The notes beneath the pieces were generated by a model that was not told the origin of the DNA, did no database searches, and worked only from the letters and a program-made list of their open reading frames with translations. A stretch of 64,000 bases of DNA from Diplosphaera chodatii. Taxonomy: Eukaryota > Chlorophyta > Trebouxiophyceae > Prasiolales > Stichococcaceae. Where the stretch lies: positions 124,001 to 188,000 of the forward strand of contig JAALGY010000022.1 of assembly GCA_032358165.1 (NCBI GenBank). Reading direction: 5' to 3'. Positions within the stretch are counted from its first letter, which is position 1. Every line of letters begins with the position of its first letter. The position numbers and the translations under genes were made by a program. Shown here one piece after another: positions 1 to 12,472 of the stretch.

Positions 1-95
1 TGTTCCTGAATACATGCACAGCAGTGCGCTGCCCAATGTGCAGAAACCGCCTCATGTGGCATGCCGCTAAGACCCGCTCCCCTCGCTCCATGCAG

Positions 96-1890
96 GGGCA
101 CGACGAGATTGTGTGGGCGGTGGAGGTGTCAGGGCACCGCCTGTTCTCGGCGTCGGCAGACAAGACGATCAGGGTGTGGGACATAGAGTCCCGCCGATGC
201 GAGCGGGTGCTGGAGGACCACACCCGGCCGGTGCTGTCGCTGGCGTGCGCCGACGGCAAGCTGTTCTCCGGGTCATACGACTACTCCATCAAGGTGAGGG
301 CCCTGCTCCTGCTAGAGTTCATGTTGTTCTGCTGTTTTTAGTTAGAGGGCACCCCAGCAGCATAGCATTGCACTCATCACCATGCACAGTTGGGTGGACA
401 TGACCCATGAGCTTGGCGGCATGTTTCTGTGTTAGGTATGGAGCCTGGAGACGCTGGGCAGGGTGAAGACGCTGACAGGCCACACAGACGCCGTGCGCGC
501 GCTGGCGGTCTCGAATGGTCGCCTGTTCTCGGGCTCCTATGACGGCTCGGTCAAGGTCAGCACCTCCGTTGCACATGCACCTTTCAATCACGACCTCCAC
601 TGACTACATCAGCAACATTGGTGCTTGTGTGTACTCATATCACATCTGGATCACCCGCTGCTAGATCTTGCCCAGCAGAAAGGTGCGTTCACATTGTTCT
701 GATTGAGATTGTTCTCGCATCAGGTGTGGGACATCGAGACCCTGGAGTGCATGGACACGCTGAAGGGGCACACAGGGCCGGTGCGCACGCTGGTCTACTC
801 AGGCGGCCGGATGTTTTCCGGCTCCTACGACAAGACCGTGCGCGTCTGGGACGTCACCACCCTGAAGTGCCTCGCCACGCTGCAAGGTGTGCTTATGCAG
901 CTTCGCAGCGCCCTGCAGTGCCCCCCCTTCCGCTGTATGTGGCAGTGCCTGTCAAGATGCCAGGATGCCCCTGTGGTCTCTGCAGCATTGCACATTGTCT
1001 GGCTGGCTCGGCTCTTGACCACCGTGCTCACAAATCTGATGCAGGTCACAGCGGCGCTGTACGTGCGCTGTCAGCCAGCCCCACCAAGGTGTTCTCGGGC
1101 TCAGACGACACCACTATCAAGGTGCGTCCCTGCCGCTCGGCTGCCTGTGCCTCAGGGTGTGCCACTGCTGCCAGTGCCGCTCCTCGGCATGATGCCGCAA
1201 CGGCCCTATCGGCGGCCGCACACCCTTTTCGTGTGCCACCCCGCTGCAGGTGTGGGACTCCCAGACGCTGCAGTGCATGAAGACGCTGGAGGGGCACGAG
1301 GACAATGTGCGCGTGCTGGCCGTCGGCGAGCGGCAGGTGTTCTCTGGCTCCTGGGACAAGACCATCCGCGTCTGGGACCTGGACACGCTCGAGTGCTCCA
1401 AGGTGTGCTGCGAGGAAACCGTTCTCGTCGGGGGAGCATCTCCAGGTCATTGCTGCGTACGCTGTGGCAATGGATGGGCTCAGGGGTGGGATTGTGTCGA
1501 TGATCAGGCGGTGTAAATGTGTAGGTGCTGGAGGGCCACCTGGAGGCAGTGCTGGCGCTGGCGGTGGGCAACGGCCACCTCATCTCTGGCTCCTACGACA
1601 CAACAGTGAGTGATGCTCCATTACATTGCATGCATTGCTCACACCAGCCTGCGGCACCATCTTGTCACATGGCAAATTGTGATAGTTCACGTCTGCCCCT
1701 GCGTGCTGCCCTGCAAAGCGGCAGTGCATGAGTCACGCTCGCCCTTCTGCAGGTGCGCTTCTGGGCGCTGGACAGCCTGCGCTGCGTGCGCAAGTGCGAG
1801 GGGCATGAAGACGCCGTGCGGGTGCTGGCAGTTGCCGAGGGCCGTGTTTTCTCGGGCTCCTACGACGGGTCCATCGGTGTTTGGAACTGA
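96..1890 (+). CDS. WD40-repeat protein, C-terminal seven-bladed propeller (5' end outside window)
   Basis: Exons at about 96-293, 436-555, 724-886, 1045-1121, 1250-1402, 1525-1605 and 1753-1890 (TGA) join in phase. They encode seven WD40 repeats, each with the pattern GH..V..L....LFSGS.D.T(I/V)(K/R)VWD, enough to close a seven-bladed beta-propeller. The propeller is the C-terminal domain because the stop follows the last repeat (ending GVWN). Bases 1-95 look like an intron, so any N-terminal domain is upstream. The repeats resemble those of TRAF7, plant zinc-finger/WD (ZFWD) proteins and myosin heavy chain kinases, where the propeller binds substrates or partners; which family applies cannot be told without the N-terminus. 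Five of six introns lie at nearly the same place in a repeat, mostly just before the VW pair, which suggests growth by exon duplication. The WD40 call is firm; the specific function is not known. Confidence 0.9.
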
Positions 1891-2988
1891 ACGAGCAAGG
1901 TGTCAAGCGGGTGGTTCCTCGCACCTGGCGGTAGAAACTTCATCTGGAGTGTCATACCTTCCTTTTTGAGCGCTTGCTTGCCGACATCCTTAGTATGACA
2001 CCGTGTTTCTGACGACCGGGGTGCCATTGCGCACCCTGGAATGGCGTCATTTTTGCTGGGAGCCAGTTTCTGCCAGACGTAGGTCAGCTGTAGATAGCCC
2101 TTTTTAAGTGGCCTCACCTATGATGACAACCTGCTTCCACAGGCGTTTATTCGTCCTGTCCCGTTGACCACTAGCTGAGCTGAAAGGGTTGCGTGCCACA
2201 ACCATGAGCTGTGCTGGCTTGCTGGCATCACGTGACAGGTCGATCGTTTCAGAAGGACGTGCACCCAGTGCGACCAGACCCGGCTAGCAAACGCTTTCAG
2301 AGGCTGGCTGACTGAGCTACACGAAATCGGTCTCACATGCAAACATCATACGCACACCAGCACTGCGCACAATTTGCGTGACGGACCTTCGACTCTGCAG
2401 CTCCACCTGGAGCCCAGCAAACCCTTAGGTCGATGCGTTCTACAGGGCCTTCTGACAGCCGATATTACAATGAGGCGCTGAAGGGTATTGCTCTTGAATG
2501 AGGCTGCCAGCAGCCGTCACTCTGCACTGCAGAAATTTAGTGTCACCCAGGATTCAATACAGTCAGACAAAGGTTGCAGCCGAAAGCAGTCCCTGCGCAG
2601 CGGCATGTCACCTGAGGCGGCCGTTGCTGGAGAACAATCAGGGCTCCTGCCCCTGAGGCAGTCTGCAGGACTGGCTCCGTGAGCTGGCTGTTGGATGCTG
2701 CGGCACCGGCAAGGCACTGCGCGAGCAGTGGCGACAGCATGGACAGACCTCTGCTCGATGCAGAAGCTGGCTACCAGGCGCTCTCAGGGTGATCACTGCA
2801 GACAGCACACGGCCGCTGTGGTGCACTTGCGACACTCGAGACACTCGAGAGGACTCACACAGAGGGCAACCGGCAAACATGGCCACTTTCTCTTTCGCAT
2901 GCAGTCATGCCGTCCAGATGCAATAGGGTCACCAGACACGCTTGAGTCCTCAGCCCTCATCCCGGGCGACTGTGCGCCTGCGTTGCAG
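1891..2988. other. 3' UTR of the WD40 gene, intergenic DNA and unresolved 5' end of ATG9
   Basis: No exon could be recognised here. It must hold the 3' UTR of the WD40 gene, the ATG9 promoter and at least one upstream ATG9 exon ending in phase 2, because the first recognised ATG9 exon starts one base before a codon boundary. Short open frames are present but show no family resemblance. Confidence 0.5.
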
Positions 2989-5900
2989 GGGAGCGGATGA
3001 CTTTGGCGACACGCGGTGGCGTGCACCCAATGGCGCCGCCAGCCCTGAGCTGCTGGAGAGCGGCGAAGTGGAGTGGGGCGCCATGCCCAACCTGGACCTG
3101 TTCTTCGAGCGCGTCTACAGGTGAGGACCCAACCGTGATGCTGTGCAGTCTACGATGAGCGCAAAGCAGACCTAAGTTGTGACGCCGCTGAACATGGAGC
3201 AAGGGGGACATCCGAGTCCTTGCCTGTCCTGTTGTTTTCCCTCCCTGCTGCTTGAGTGTGACATGTGACTGCCTCATGGTCACCTTCCGGCTGCCGCAGG
3301 TACTACCAGGAGAAGGGTTTTTGGGTCATTGTGACCGCGCGGGTGCTGAACCTGCTGGCGCTGGGCTTCACGGCGGCGTTCTCCGGCTTCCTGCTGCTCT
3401 GGGTGGACTGGGGTGCGCTGCGCGCGGAGTGCATCCAGCAGGACACCTGCGACATCCTGGAGGTGGGCAACGACCCATGCATTGCCCTGATGCCAACTGG
3501 ACTTTGCCCCTGGCCTAATACATACCTCAGACTGTCACAGCAGACGGCATTTGACCAGTTTGGCAGGGTGTGCTGGCTGCTCAGCACGTATGGGGACTGA
3601 AAAGATGGCTGGGATGCAGGTGGCGATCCTCAAGCACCCGCTGCAGCATGGCGCGCCTCTGTGGTCCGCCGCCCGGCTGGCGTACCTGGTGCTGCTGGCA
3701 GCGTACTGGGCCTGGAACCTGGTCCACCTCATGGTCGACCTGAAGAGCCTTGCAGAGGTGCCACCTGTGTTGAAAAGCTGCCTGCGCTGTGCGGGGACCT
3801 AGGGTCCATCTTCCTCTGGTTGCTGAGGACTTTCACAACGGTGGCGGGGCTGGCAGCATGCAGAGTTGTGCCGGGCTGGCCTGACTGGTGGCGCTGCTGT
3901 GCGCAGGTTCGCCACTTCTGCAATGCCCGCCTGGGGCTCAGCGAGCAGGCGATGCAGACGGTGACCTGGCCAGAGGTTGCTCGCCGCATTGTGGAGGTGC
4001 GCCCACCTCGAGTGTTTTTCTCATGACACGATCGAGTTGGCCAACGTCTCAGGACAGGACAACATGGATGACCATATGCACGACCTGCAAATGTGACACC
4101 GTGATGCTTGCAGGTGCAGCGCAACCTGCGGCTGTGCATCAAGCGGGACCTGACCGAGCACGACATAGTGTCCCGCATCATGCGCAAGGACAACTACCTC
4201 ATCGGTGCGCCCGCACCCTGCCACCCAGCCATGTGATTTGTCTGGCGCGGCATGCAAAGTCACCCAGTTTTGAGCAGCCGGGCCCACAGCAGCTGGTGCA
4301 CATGCCGGGCTGTTTTGCAGCCCGCGACCAGCGTGATTCTCTGCACACAGGCATGCTGAATAAGGGCGTGCTGGCGCTGAACGTGCCGCTGCTCGGGGCG
4401 CGGCGCTTCATGCTGACAAAGACCCTGGAGTGGAACCTGCGGTGGGGCGTCCTGGACCACATGTTCGACGAGGCGACCTTCTGCATCCGCCCCGAGTTCG
4501 TGTCACACCCCGAGCTGCTGGAGCAGCGCCTGAGGTGCCTGTTTGCAAATGGAGTGCTTCAGAACCCCTGCAAAGTCTGAGGGTGCTCTGGAGGGGATCT
4601 GCTGTGCTGCCAAATGTCGCCTTGGTCGATGCTCCTGCTGCAGTCTGTTGTAGCTGGCCTCCATCAACATGCACATTCTGCTAAGATGCGCTGGTGCGCA
4701 ACTGGCATGCTGCCTTCTTGATACTGGTCTGATTCTGCACCTGCTCGCATATAGGCGGCTGGCGTGGGCGAACCTGGTGCTGGCGCCCTTCGTGTTCGTG
4801 TTCCTGGCGATCCACTTCTTCCTGCGCAACGCGGAGCAGCTGTACCACCACCCGTCCTCCGTCGGCGCCCGCCGCTGGTCGCCGCTCGCCCGCTGGCGCC
4901 TGCGCGAGTTCAACGAGCTGCCCCACTACATCGACCACAGGTGCTGCATGCGCCGGAAGTGAAGCATGCCCCAGCGCTCATGTGTGCGGCGAGGAGAGTC
5001 GCATTGTCAGCAAGTTAAAGCCTCAAAATGCCATACCTAGGGTAGACATGCAGCAACACTTGTTTGGTCCGTGCACCAGGCTGAATGCGAGCCACGACGC
5101 GGCGGAAAAGTACATCGGGCAGTTCCCCTCGCCGATGCTGTCGCACGGCGCCCGCTTCGTCGCCTTTATTGCCGGCAGCTTTGCGGCGCTGCTACTGGGG
5201 GCGGCGCTCGTGGATGACCAGCTGCTGGAGCGGCGCTTGGGCGGCAGGACCCTGGTCTGGTGAGCAGCAAGCGTGTGGTCATTTGCAAAGGATGCTGCAC
5301 CCTGTGGGAGCTGATATGACATGGGGTTTCTGCCCAGATTCCGGGGCTCCATGGGAGCTTTGCTTACCAAGCACATAATTGTGTTGCACCTGCACGAGGG
5401 TCAGCCTCCTGCCCTTTTGGCAGAACCCTGTCAAGCATCCAGTGTCTGTGATCGCCAGGTGGGCGGCGACGCTGGGCGTGGTGCTGGCCATCAGCCGCGC
5501 CTTCATCATCGACCCCATGACCACTGCCTTCAACCCCGAGCTGGCCATGCTGGAGGTGCAGCTCACGCCAACCTATGTGCATGACCCAGAGAGATGTGCA
5601 CACCAGAGTTTCTGTTGACAGAACAGCCCTGATGCGGCCATGTGCCGGAGGGTTGGCTACTGTGCGCGGTATTGCAGACCTCGCTGCTGTTGGGGACGGA
5701 TTCCAATGTATCATCAACAAACGGCTCTCTGACGCAATAGGTGGTGGCGCACACGCACCACATGCCGCGGCACTGGCGGGGCCGCGCGCACACGCGGGAG
5801 GTGCAGGGCGCCTTCGACGAGCTGTTCCAGCTGAAGGCGGGCCTGCTGGTGGAGGAGATGCTGTCCATCCTGGCCACGCCCTTCGTGCTCTACTTCTCCA

Positions 5901-8446
5901 TGCCCCGCTGCGCTGGTGCGTGGTGCTCTCACCGCCAGGTTCTGCGTCACTGTGTGTGGGGCATCTGGCGCTGCTCCTGCAGGATCGTCTTACTGGTCAC
6001 CGCTTCAATTGGCCCGACACGTGATGTATCCTCCCAGTGCACGCCGTCAGTCTCTTCGCGATGACTTGCGTTGTTGCAGACGCGATCGCGGCGTTCGTGC
6101 GGGAAAACACGGTGCACGTGGAGGGGCTGGGCGACGTGTGCAGCCTGGCCACCTTCGACCTGGCGCCACACGGCAACCCGCGCTACGGCTCCCCCGTCGC
6201 CTGCCCCAAGGTATGGAACAGTGTTGTGTATGATCTATGGCAACAGGCCGTAAATAGCAGGTCCTAGGTCTTCTGCAAGTCAGACAGGCCATCAAGATCA
6301 GTCGCGCCCGCGGCGGCTGCCCTGCATGCTGTCAGTGTCTCTGGTTTTGAGATAGGCAAATCACGATGCAGGAAGATCGTGATGCAGTGATGGCTGTTGT
6401 TGCTGTGCAGGCGGCGCGCAGCCGGCAGGGCAAGGTGGAGAAGTCGCTGCTGTCGTTCGCGACGATGTACCCGGGGTGGGAGCCGGGCGCCGCCGCCAAG
6501 CAGATGCTCTCCGGCCTGCGGGCGGGCATGCAGCATCCAGGTGCAGTCAAACAGCTCTGCAGCCCACGAGCTCCTGCGTTGCTGGTGCCCGTCTGCTGCC
6601 TGCGGTTTCGTTGCAGCACCTGGTTGTTGTAAGTGGCTTCGTGCATGGTGCACGTATCACTCCAATCATCTGGCGTCTACACAGGCGCAGAAGGCCTCAC
6701 CAGCGAGGCCTGGCCGAGCGCTCAGCCGCCGGGGCCGCACTACCCCTACACAGCGCACTTTGGCATGGCGGAGCGGCCGGCCATGGGTACGCCTGATCAG
6801 TCTGGGGCTACCTGACATGCGTCCATTCCACCTGCCGCATCAGTGTGGTTGACACGGCCAGCGGTCTGGGAGTCATGTATGGGCGGAGTGAGCAACACCA
6901 GCCCCATCGAGCTTCGTTCCTGCTACAGGAGGGGCGCTCAGCAGGTTTGCGATGCAGCATGGGGCCCCGCTGCCGCCGCCGCCGCCGTCTGTCGCCTCGC
7001 AAGCAGCCAGCGCAGCGCTGCGCCAGCGCCGCAGCATCTTTGGGTCAGCAGATATGGCGGGTGGTGGCTCAGGTGTGCTTGTGCCCTGCAGTGGCTGCTT
7101 TGTCAGCTATAAACGCAAATGTGCAACCGCATGTCGAAGTGGCTATGCTGACATCCATAGCTGTGCAGCAGCTGCTTGAACACCGACTCGGGCCACTGGC
7201 TGATGGCACAAGATGCCTTGGGTACATGTGCTCACCTGCAGCCATGCTCACTGCCTGCTTTGTGCCTGACGCAGGTGGCGCACAGTTGCACGCCTGGCCA
7301 TCAGCCGCTGCCAGTTGCATGCACGCCATGCACACTGTGGGCAACGGCGCTGCCAGCAGCTGGGTTGGGGCGGTTGCCGCGCTGCATGCTCCTCCCCTGG
7401 AGATGGGAGATCATCTTGCGGTGCGCCTGCTGTTGCTCACGTCCCCTGTGAGGTGGCCACTCCAATCTGCAGCCAGCTGCCTGCGCCATATGGGTGGATT
7501 CATTCGTCACGGAACATGCACGAGCACTGCTCTCTCAACGCACTGTGTCCTTCCTCTGTGCAGGCCAGCCACCTGCTGCTGCAGAGCTTCTACGAGGAGT
7601 ACGAGGATGCTGAGATCGAAAAGGAGCAGCAACAGCAGCAGCAGCAGCAGCCAGGTGTCGGCAGCAGCGGCGACAGCAGCGCTCTGACATCGCCAGGCAT
7701 GGGCGGCGGTCGTATGCCAGGCAGCGCCCCGAATGGTGGGGCTTTCAATGGCCACGGGACTGCAGGTCACAGCGGGCAGGCAGCTGGCAACGGCGCAGCT
7801 GCGGCGGCGCTGCACGGGAGTGCCACGGCAGGCGCTCCTATGCTGCAGGCCCCCCGGCAGTGGGCACGCAGCGGCAGCGGCAGCGGCAGCAGCGGCGGCC
7901 GCCGCTCAGCGCCGCTCACAGGCAGCGGCTTCAGCAGCAGCCCGGTTGCCGCGCCACAGTACGGCACCGACACCGCCTTCCAACCGGGGACCACTTCCAG
8001 CTTCCAGCAGCACGGCGAGCTCATGCCGCCGTCGCTGCCATCCAATGCCGAGCATCTGGATCACAATCCGCGGCGGCAATCGTGGCAGCCGCTGCAGGCA
8101 AGGCCCGCCGACCCGCCGCCTCCCACAGGTGAGGAGCTGGTCGTGTTGGATTTTCTGTTTCCAACACTGTGCTGTCAGTCTGGGGCAGAAGTCAGCTGCA
8201 CGCAGCTTGTCAGCGCTTGCAGGTGGTGAGCATGTTCCAGTGGGGTGCATGCTATATATCGTGACCTGTATCCAACACTTGCAGATAGGTTGGGCATGCC
8301 TTGTAGGAGTGCGGCCGTGGTCAGCATCCCCCCGCGCAGCTGCCCGCAGCGACAGCAGGACCCCGTCTGGCCACCAGCTCAGCAGCGAGATGGCGTTCCT
8401 GGGACCGCCCCCCGCCAATGGCTTTGGCGATGGCCCGCTGGGGTAG
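2989..8446 (+). CDS. ATG9: Autophagy-related protein 9 (ATG9), 5' exon not resolved
   Basis: ATG9 is the multispanning lipid scramblase of Golgi-derived vesicles that seed the autophagosome. Seventeen exons join in phase: 2989-3120, 3300-3462, 3620-3757, 3907-3996, 4114-4204, 4351-4534, 4755-4940, 5080-5259, 5459-5555, 5741-5915, 6080-6210, 6411-6540, 6685-6786, 6929-7072, 7275-7420, 7564-8128 and 8307-8446 (TAG), giving at least 930 residues. Family blocks in order: PNLDLFFERVYRYYQEKGFW, two membrane segments, RKDNYLIGMLNKGVLALNVP, then HFFLRNAEQLYHHPSSVGAR, SHGARFVAF, HTHHMPRHWRG, and EGLGDVCSLATFDLAPHGNP followed by GKVEKSLLSFATMYPGWEPG. Later hydrophobic stretches complete the core. The long C-terminal tail (about 7564 on) has ASHLLLQSFYEEY, a glutamine run and Gly/Ser-rich sequence; plant ATG9 tails are also variable. 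The start codon lies upstream and was not found. The exons at 6929 and 7275 are supported by phase rather than homology. Confidence 0.93.
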
Positions 8447-9226
8447 CCCTTGTGCCTGATGGCGGAACGGCTGGACGCCGCAGTGGCTGCGAACCTCCAG
8501 CCGGCACTGCCAGGCTGCAACAATCAGGGAAACAAGACCCCAAGGCAGGTTGGACTCAGCCGTAGGCACAGTCCCCGCACACGGACGACTGCTGGTCAGC
8601 CTGTGGTGACATTTGCGGTCCTCGACATGGGCACACGGGTCGCTGGGAATCACCTGGGGGATGTGTACATAGTGTTCAGGGGGTGGTCTGCGCTGTGAAT
8701 ACATCTGTAGACTGTATTCATTCACAGTGCAGCTGGCTTTTGCGCCACTCCTGTCTCATATACCATACACAAAAGCTGTGCAGTAGCGTGAAACAGGCAG
8801 GCTGGTATGTCTGCTGACATCCAGCGGTGAACGATGAAAGCAGTACGGTGTGTGAGTATCTGGCATGCCTGCTGGACGGCTGCACTGCTGTAACAATCAA
8901 TCAAGGAAGTTGCATCACGATCACTTTTTCCAATACAGCGCAGGCTGCTTGTTGCATGGTAGGTTCGATGTAGCAAAGCTGTGCAAACCACGTACTCAGT
9001 AGTGTACCCCCCACAACACTCGAAGCGCAAAGGTGCTGCAGCAGCACCTCAAGCGCAATCCCCGTGTTCGCTGAGTATATCAGTTCTGCCAGCACTTGCA
9101 GGCGGGTTCACGAGTCAAAAGTCGTCGTCACTGGTCACGGTCGTTGCACTGCTAGTGGGCAAGGTCGGAGTCGGGTGTGTCTTGTTGCGGCATCGTGGAC
9201 ATCTCGGAGTGCTAATATTGGAGGGT
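8447..9226. other. Convergent 3' region between ATG9 and the Gly/Pro-rich gene
   Basis: No coding sequence recognised. The two flanking genes run toward each other, so this stretch should contain both 3' UTRs. It is visibly richer in A+T than the exons. Confidence 0.6.
8889..8893 (+). terminator. Possible TGTAA polyadenylation signal for ATG9
   Basis: TGTAA is the usual chlorophyte poly(A) signal and occurs here 443 bp after the ATG9 stop. A 5-base motif arises often by chance, so this is weak. Confidence 0.3.
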
Positions 9227-10482
9227 CTAGTGCCCAAAGCCGCCCATGCCTCCTCCAGGACCGCCGCGGCCTCCAGGCCCACCATCCCCAGGGCCGCCGC
9301 CGCCGCCGCCGCCGCCGCCGGGGCCGCCACGGCCGCCGCCGGGGCCATCATCCGGACCGCCAAGGGCACCGGGCCCGCCCATCATGCCCATCGGCGAGCC
9401 TGTAGACAGTGGGGTGCGCTTGCCGGCATATTCCACAACTTGAGGGGGTTGCTCAGTAGGGCGAAGAATGCAGTGCGGCTTTGAGTTGTTCAGTTCTGAC
9501 AGCTCAAGCCCATGATCGCAGGCAGCACGCACCTGGAGGAGCGTTGCGGAAGCCGCCCGGACCGTCAAATGGGCCGCCGTCGGGACCGTCGAATGGGCCG
9601 CCGTGGGGCCCGCCGTGCGGGCCGCCGGGCCCTCCGGGGCCGTCCATGCCCGGGCAGGGGTGCGGCAGGGGTCCGGTGCCGTTGTAGGCCAGGATGGGCA
9701 GGGAGGCGTTCAGCGCGCCTGCGAAGTGGCAGCACATGTATGGTTTCAGGATGGCTCTCGATCGATGAATGAATGAACCGCTGAACAAATGATATGAAGT
9801 CAGTGCACGGCCAGCTGGCCATCAGAACGGGCATCTGCTGTAGCGTGCAGACTGGCTGTGGCAGTGCAACAGGAGGCTGCTGTCCGTTGGAGCAGCAGCG
9901 GACACCCACCGGTGACGTTGACGAGGGTGGGCTCGGGGGGTCCGTGGCGGCCGTCGGGTCCGCCGTCAGGTCCACCGCGGAAGCCGCCGCCCATCCCCTG
10001 GCCCATGAATGGCAGCACGCCGGGCGGCGCGGGCGGGGTGGCAGCACGTGGCGGGCGCGACGGCTCGGCGCCTGGCAAGAACAACAGCCAGTCGGTCTGG
10101 GGATATTGACACATACACATGTGCGCGTGCATGCTGGTTGGTGTAGGTGTGTGCTCTTGCGAAGAGCACACTCCCATGCGCACCGCAACCCCAAAGAACG
10201 TGCACGCAGCAGCGTACTATGGTGCGCTCTGCTGGTGAAAATGCTGTCAGCTTTGCGGCAGCATGGAGGCAGATGTATCGGACACTGCGTGCCGGCCACC
10301 CTGGACTGCAAGTCGGGTCGCACCGTGCGGGGGGCGGGCGCCCATGCGGGGCATCACGGCCATGGGCGGGCGGGGCGGGCCGGGCGGGTGGGTGCCGTTC
10401 CCGGGGCACACGATGGTGCCGTTGAAGCCGGGCGGCGCGAAGGGCAGCTGAATGTGGGTGCCGTTGAACTTGATGGACGGCG
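9227..10482 (-). CDS. Gly/Pro-rich repeat protein with N-glycosylation sequons (5' exons unresolved)
   Basis: Four exons on the minus strand join in phase: 10482-10324, 10071-9910, 9718-9533 and 9399-9227 (TAG). The protein of about 226 visible residues is dominated by GG, GP and PP repeats such as GGPHGGPHGGPFDGPDGG, and ends in a run of glycines followed by MGGFGH. Between them are more ordinary segments with several Asn-X-Thr sequons (FNGTH, FNGTIVCPGNGTH, NVTGG, YNGTG), and both FNGT/YNGT blocks are followed by a CPG. This suggests a secreted or cell-wall glycoprotein, but no signal peptide was found because upstream exons are missing. Every visible exon limit is phase 1, so the exons are interchangeable 1-1 units. 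No family is recognised. Part of the repetitive composition could mislead exon calling, but all splice sites are canonical. Confidence 0.6.
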
Positions 10483-10877
10483 CTGCACAGCAAACAGACC
10501 AGCGGACGTCAGCGCTGGGGTGTCTCAGACACTGACTCGACATGCAGGCATTTGAGACTTTGAGGTCGAGAGAATGTGCTGAGGGTAGTATGTTAAGAAG
10601 GCACAGAGCAGGGCCCATTGGCTTGCGGCATTGCGCAGCAACAGTGACAGGCGATTGACCGCTGTGGCAACGGCGGGTCCAGAACGCACGTGTGAGCATC
10701 ATTCCAGCCTTGGGTGGTGGTGTCGCGAGCAGGCGCCGCCCGTGTCCGACATCGCCAGGCAGCTGCATGACAAACTGTACTGTCGTCAGACCCAGGACAG
10801 GTGGCACACACGGAAGCAAGCAGACTGACGGTCAACGCCCTGGATCTTCAGTATAGGATGCTGTGATCCTGATATAG

Positions 10878-11099
10878 TCATATAAGGAATGGTTTGTCAG
10901 CATCGATACCGCCAGACGTGGCGTTTGGCGCAGGCTCAATGAGTAGATCCCGCATGCACCAAGCAAAACCTTTCCGTTCGAACGCGACAAACAGCAATCG
11001 CTCACAAGCAGGCTCAATGTTATCATTGATGAAGCCCATATGGGTCACCACATGCACATTAGGGGCAGCTGCCTGCGACGCGAGCTGAGAATTCTCCAT
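10878..11099 (-). CDS. Unassigned 73-residue open frame
   Basis: An ATG-initiated frame (MENSQLASQAAAPNVHVV..., stop TGA) with ordinary amino acid composition, in a gene-poor and relatively A+T-rich stretch. It resembles no family I know and has no clear partner exon. It could be a short gene, an exon or remnant of something else, or chance. Confidence 0.2.
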   Translation of the reverse strand: MENSQLASQAAAPNVHVVTHMGFINDNIEPACERLLFVAFERKGFAWCMRDLLIEPAPNATSGGIDADKPFLI

Positions 11100-12472
11100 A
11101 ACAAGTCATAGCATCTAGCCGACACGGTCGGTATATGAAACGCAGCAAATCCCCGAGCATAGCATTTGTCAAAGGACAAGTTCGTCGCGTTGCGTGTGCC
11201 AGTGGGAAACACGGTTCAGCGGTGCTGACGCGCCAGTGGTCGACCAGTACAACACAACATGACACGAGCGGCAGGTGCAGCGGGCCAGAAACAACTCGCA
11301 CCTGCCGGCAGCCGGCCTGAAGGATATTGAAGGAAGAACAGAGCAGGATCGCAGCGGCCACGAGGTGTACGGCCATGTTTGCCGCGCGGTTACTGATGCT
11401 GTAGGCACAGTAACAACAGATGACTGGTGCAAGCAGCAAACTGCACGACTTGAGCTGGCCGGCAAACACGCAAGAGGCAGGTGGTTTCAAGTAGTAGCTT
11501 GCTATTGGACTGCGAATGTGCGAATGTGTGTCTGTCTGTGAAGTGCCTCCTTCATGTGCATGATCTGCACTGCACGTGCCAGTTGAAACGCGTAGCTACC
11601 TCAAGTGGGCCAGATGGCCTCCTGAGTGGCTACCATTTGAGGAACCCACCATCGTCCAGTTCATTCCGATGACATCATGCAAGTGCCATCTCATGGGGCA
11701 TCAGTTGTTTTGACGCCAACGTAAGGACTTGTTGTACTGTACGGCTGCAGATGCAAGGTTCATCAGCTGCAAACAGCATGAGCGTGACGTACTACGACCA
11801 CGCATGGTGCATGCCACATGCCAGGAAAAGGCGAGGGGTGGACGGGTGGTGATGAAGGTGTGGGTTTCCATCAGCAGGGCGAGCGCTGATAGTGTTGGTC
11901 GAGTGACATATTGACGCAGGAAGTGCGAGCGCGCAGGCAGATGTATATGCCAGGCGCAAGATGTCCGTCAAACGCAGACCCCGCGTCCATCTCATCAGTT
12001 TGGGTGTCTTGATACCCTCAACATTTAGGAGTTCGGCCAAACGCTGCAATTCAGCTACATGTGCATCAGCACACTGCCAGCATGCACAACCCCATTCAGC
12101 GAGGCCTTGGCAGAGGGGCCCACACATGGCCTGCTGACGAAAAGGATTGTTGGGCATGCAGAGGACTGCTGTACTGCTGCATGCGCCGGCCCAAACCAGG
12201 GGGCCTACCTGGAAATGCCGTCGTGCCTCTGCATGTCAGTGAGTCTGCGATGCAGAGACTGGAACCGTGCAGAATGCTCGCAAGCAGAGGGTGTACACCA
12301 AGCCCCGTCTCTTCAGTGCTGGTGCCGTTCAGTCCTACCGTACAAATCAAGGAGCCACACATACACCACCACCTAGTGTTGTTTGTATGTTTGCAACCAT
12401 GCTGTCCTCCCTTGTGAGAGCCTCCTTCTGCCACCGTATCTCCTGTTTGTCGCTGTATCTCCTGCCGGCCGA
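11100..12472. other. Intergenic DNA, no gene recognised
   Basis: Six frames show only short, composition-driven frames. It must contain the 3' UTR of the cytochrome b5 gene next to 12473. No repeat family, RNA gene or conserved block was seen. Confidence 0.55.

Noticed and set aside
6845..7687. A 280-codon plus-strand frame in the ATG9 3' half
   Set aside because: It mixes exon and intron. Only 7275-7420 of it is used in that frame; the neighbouring exons use other frames with proper splice sites.
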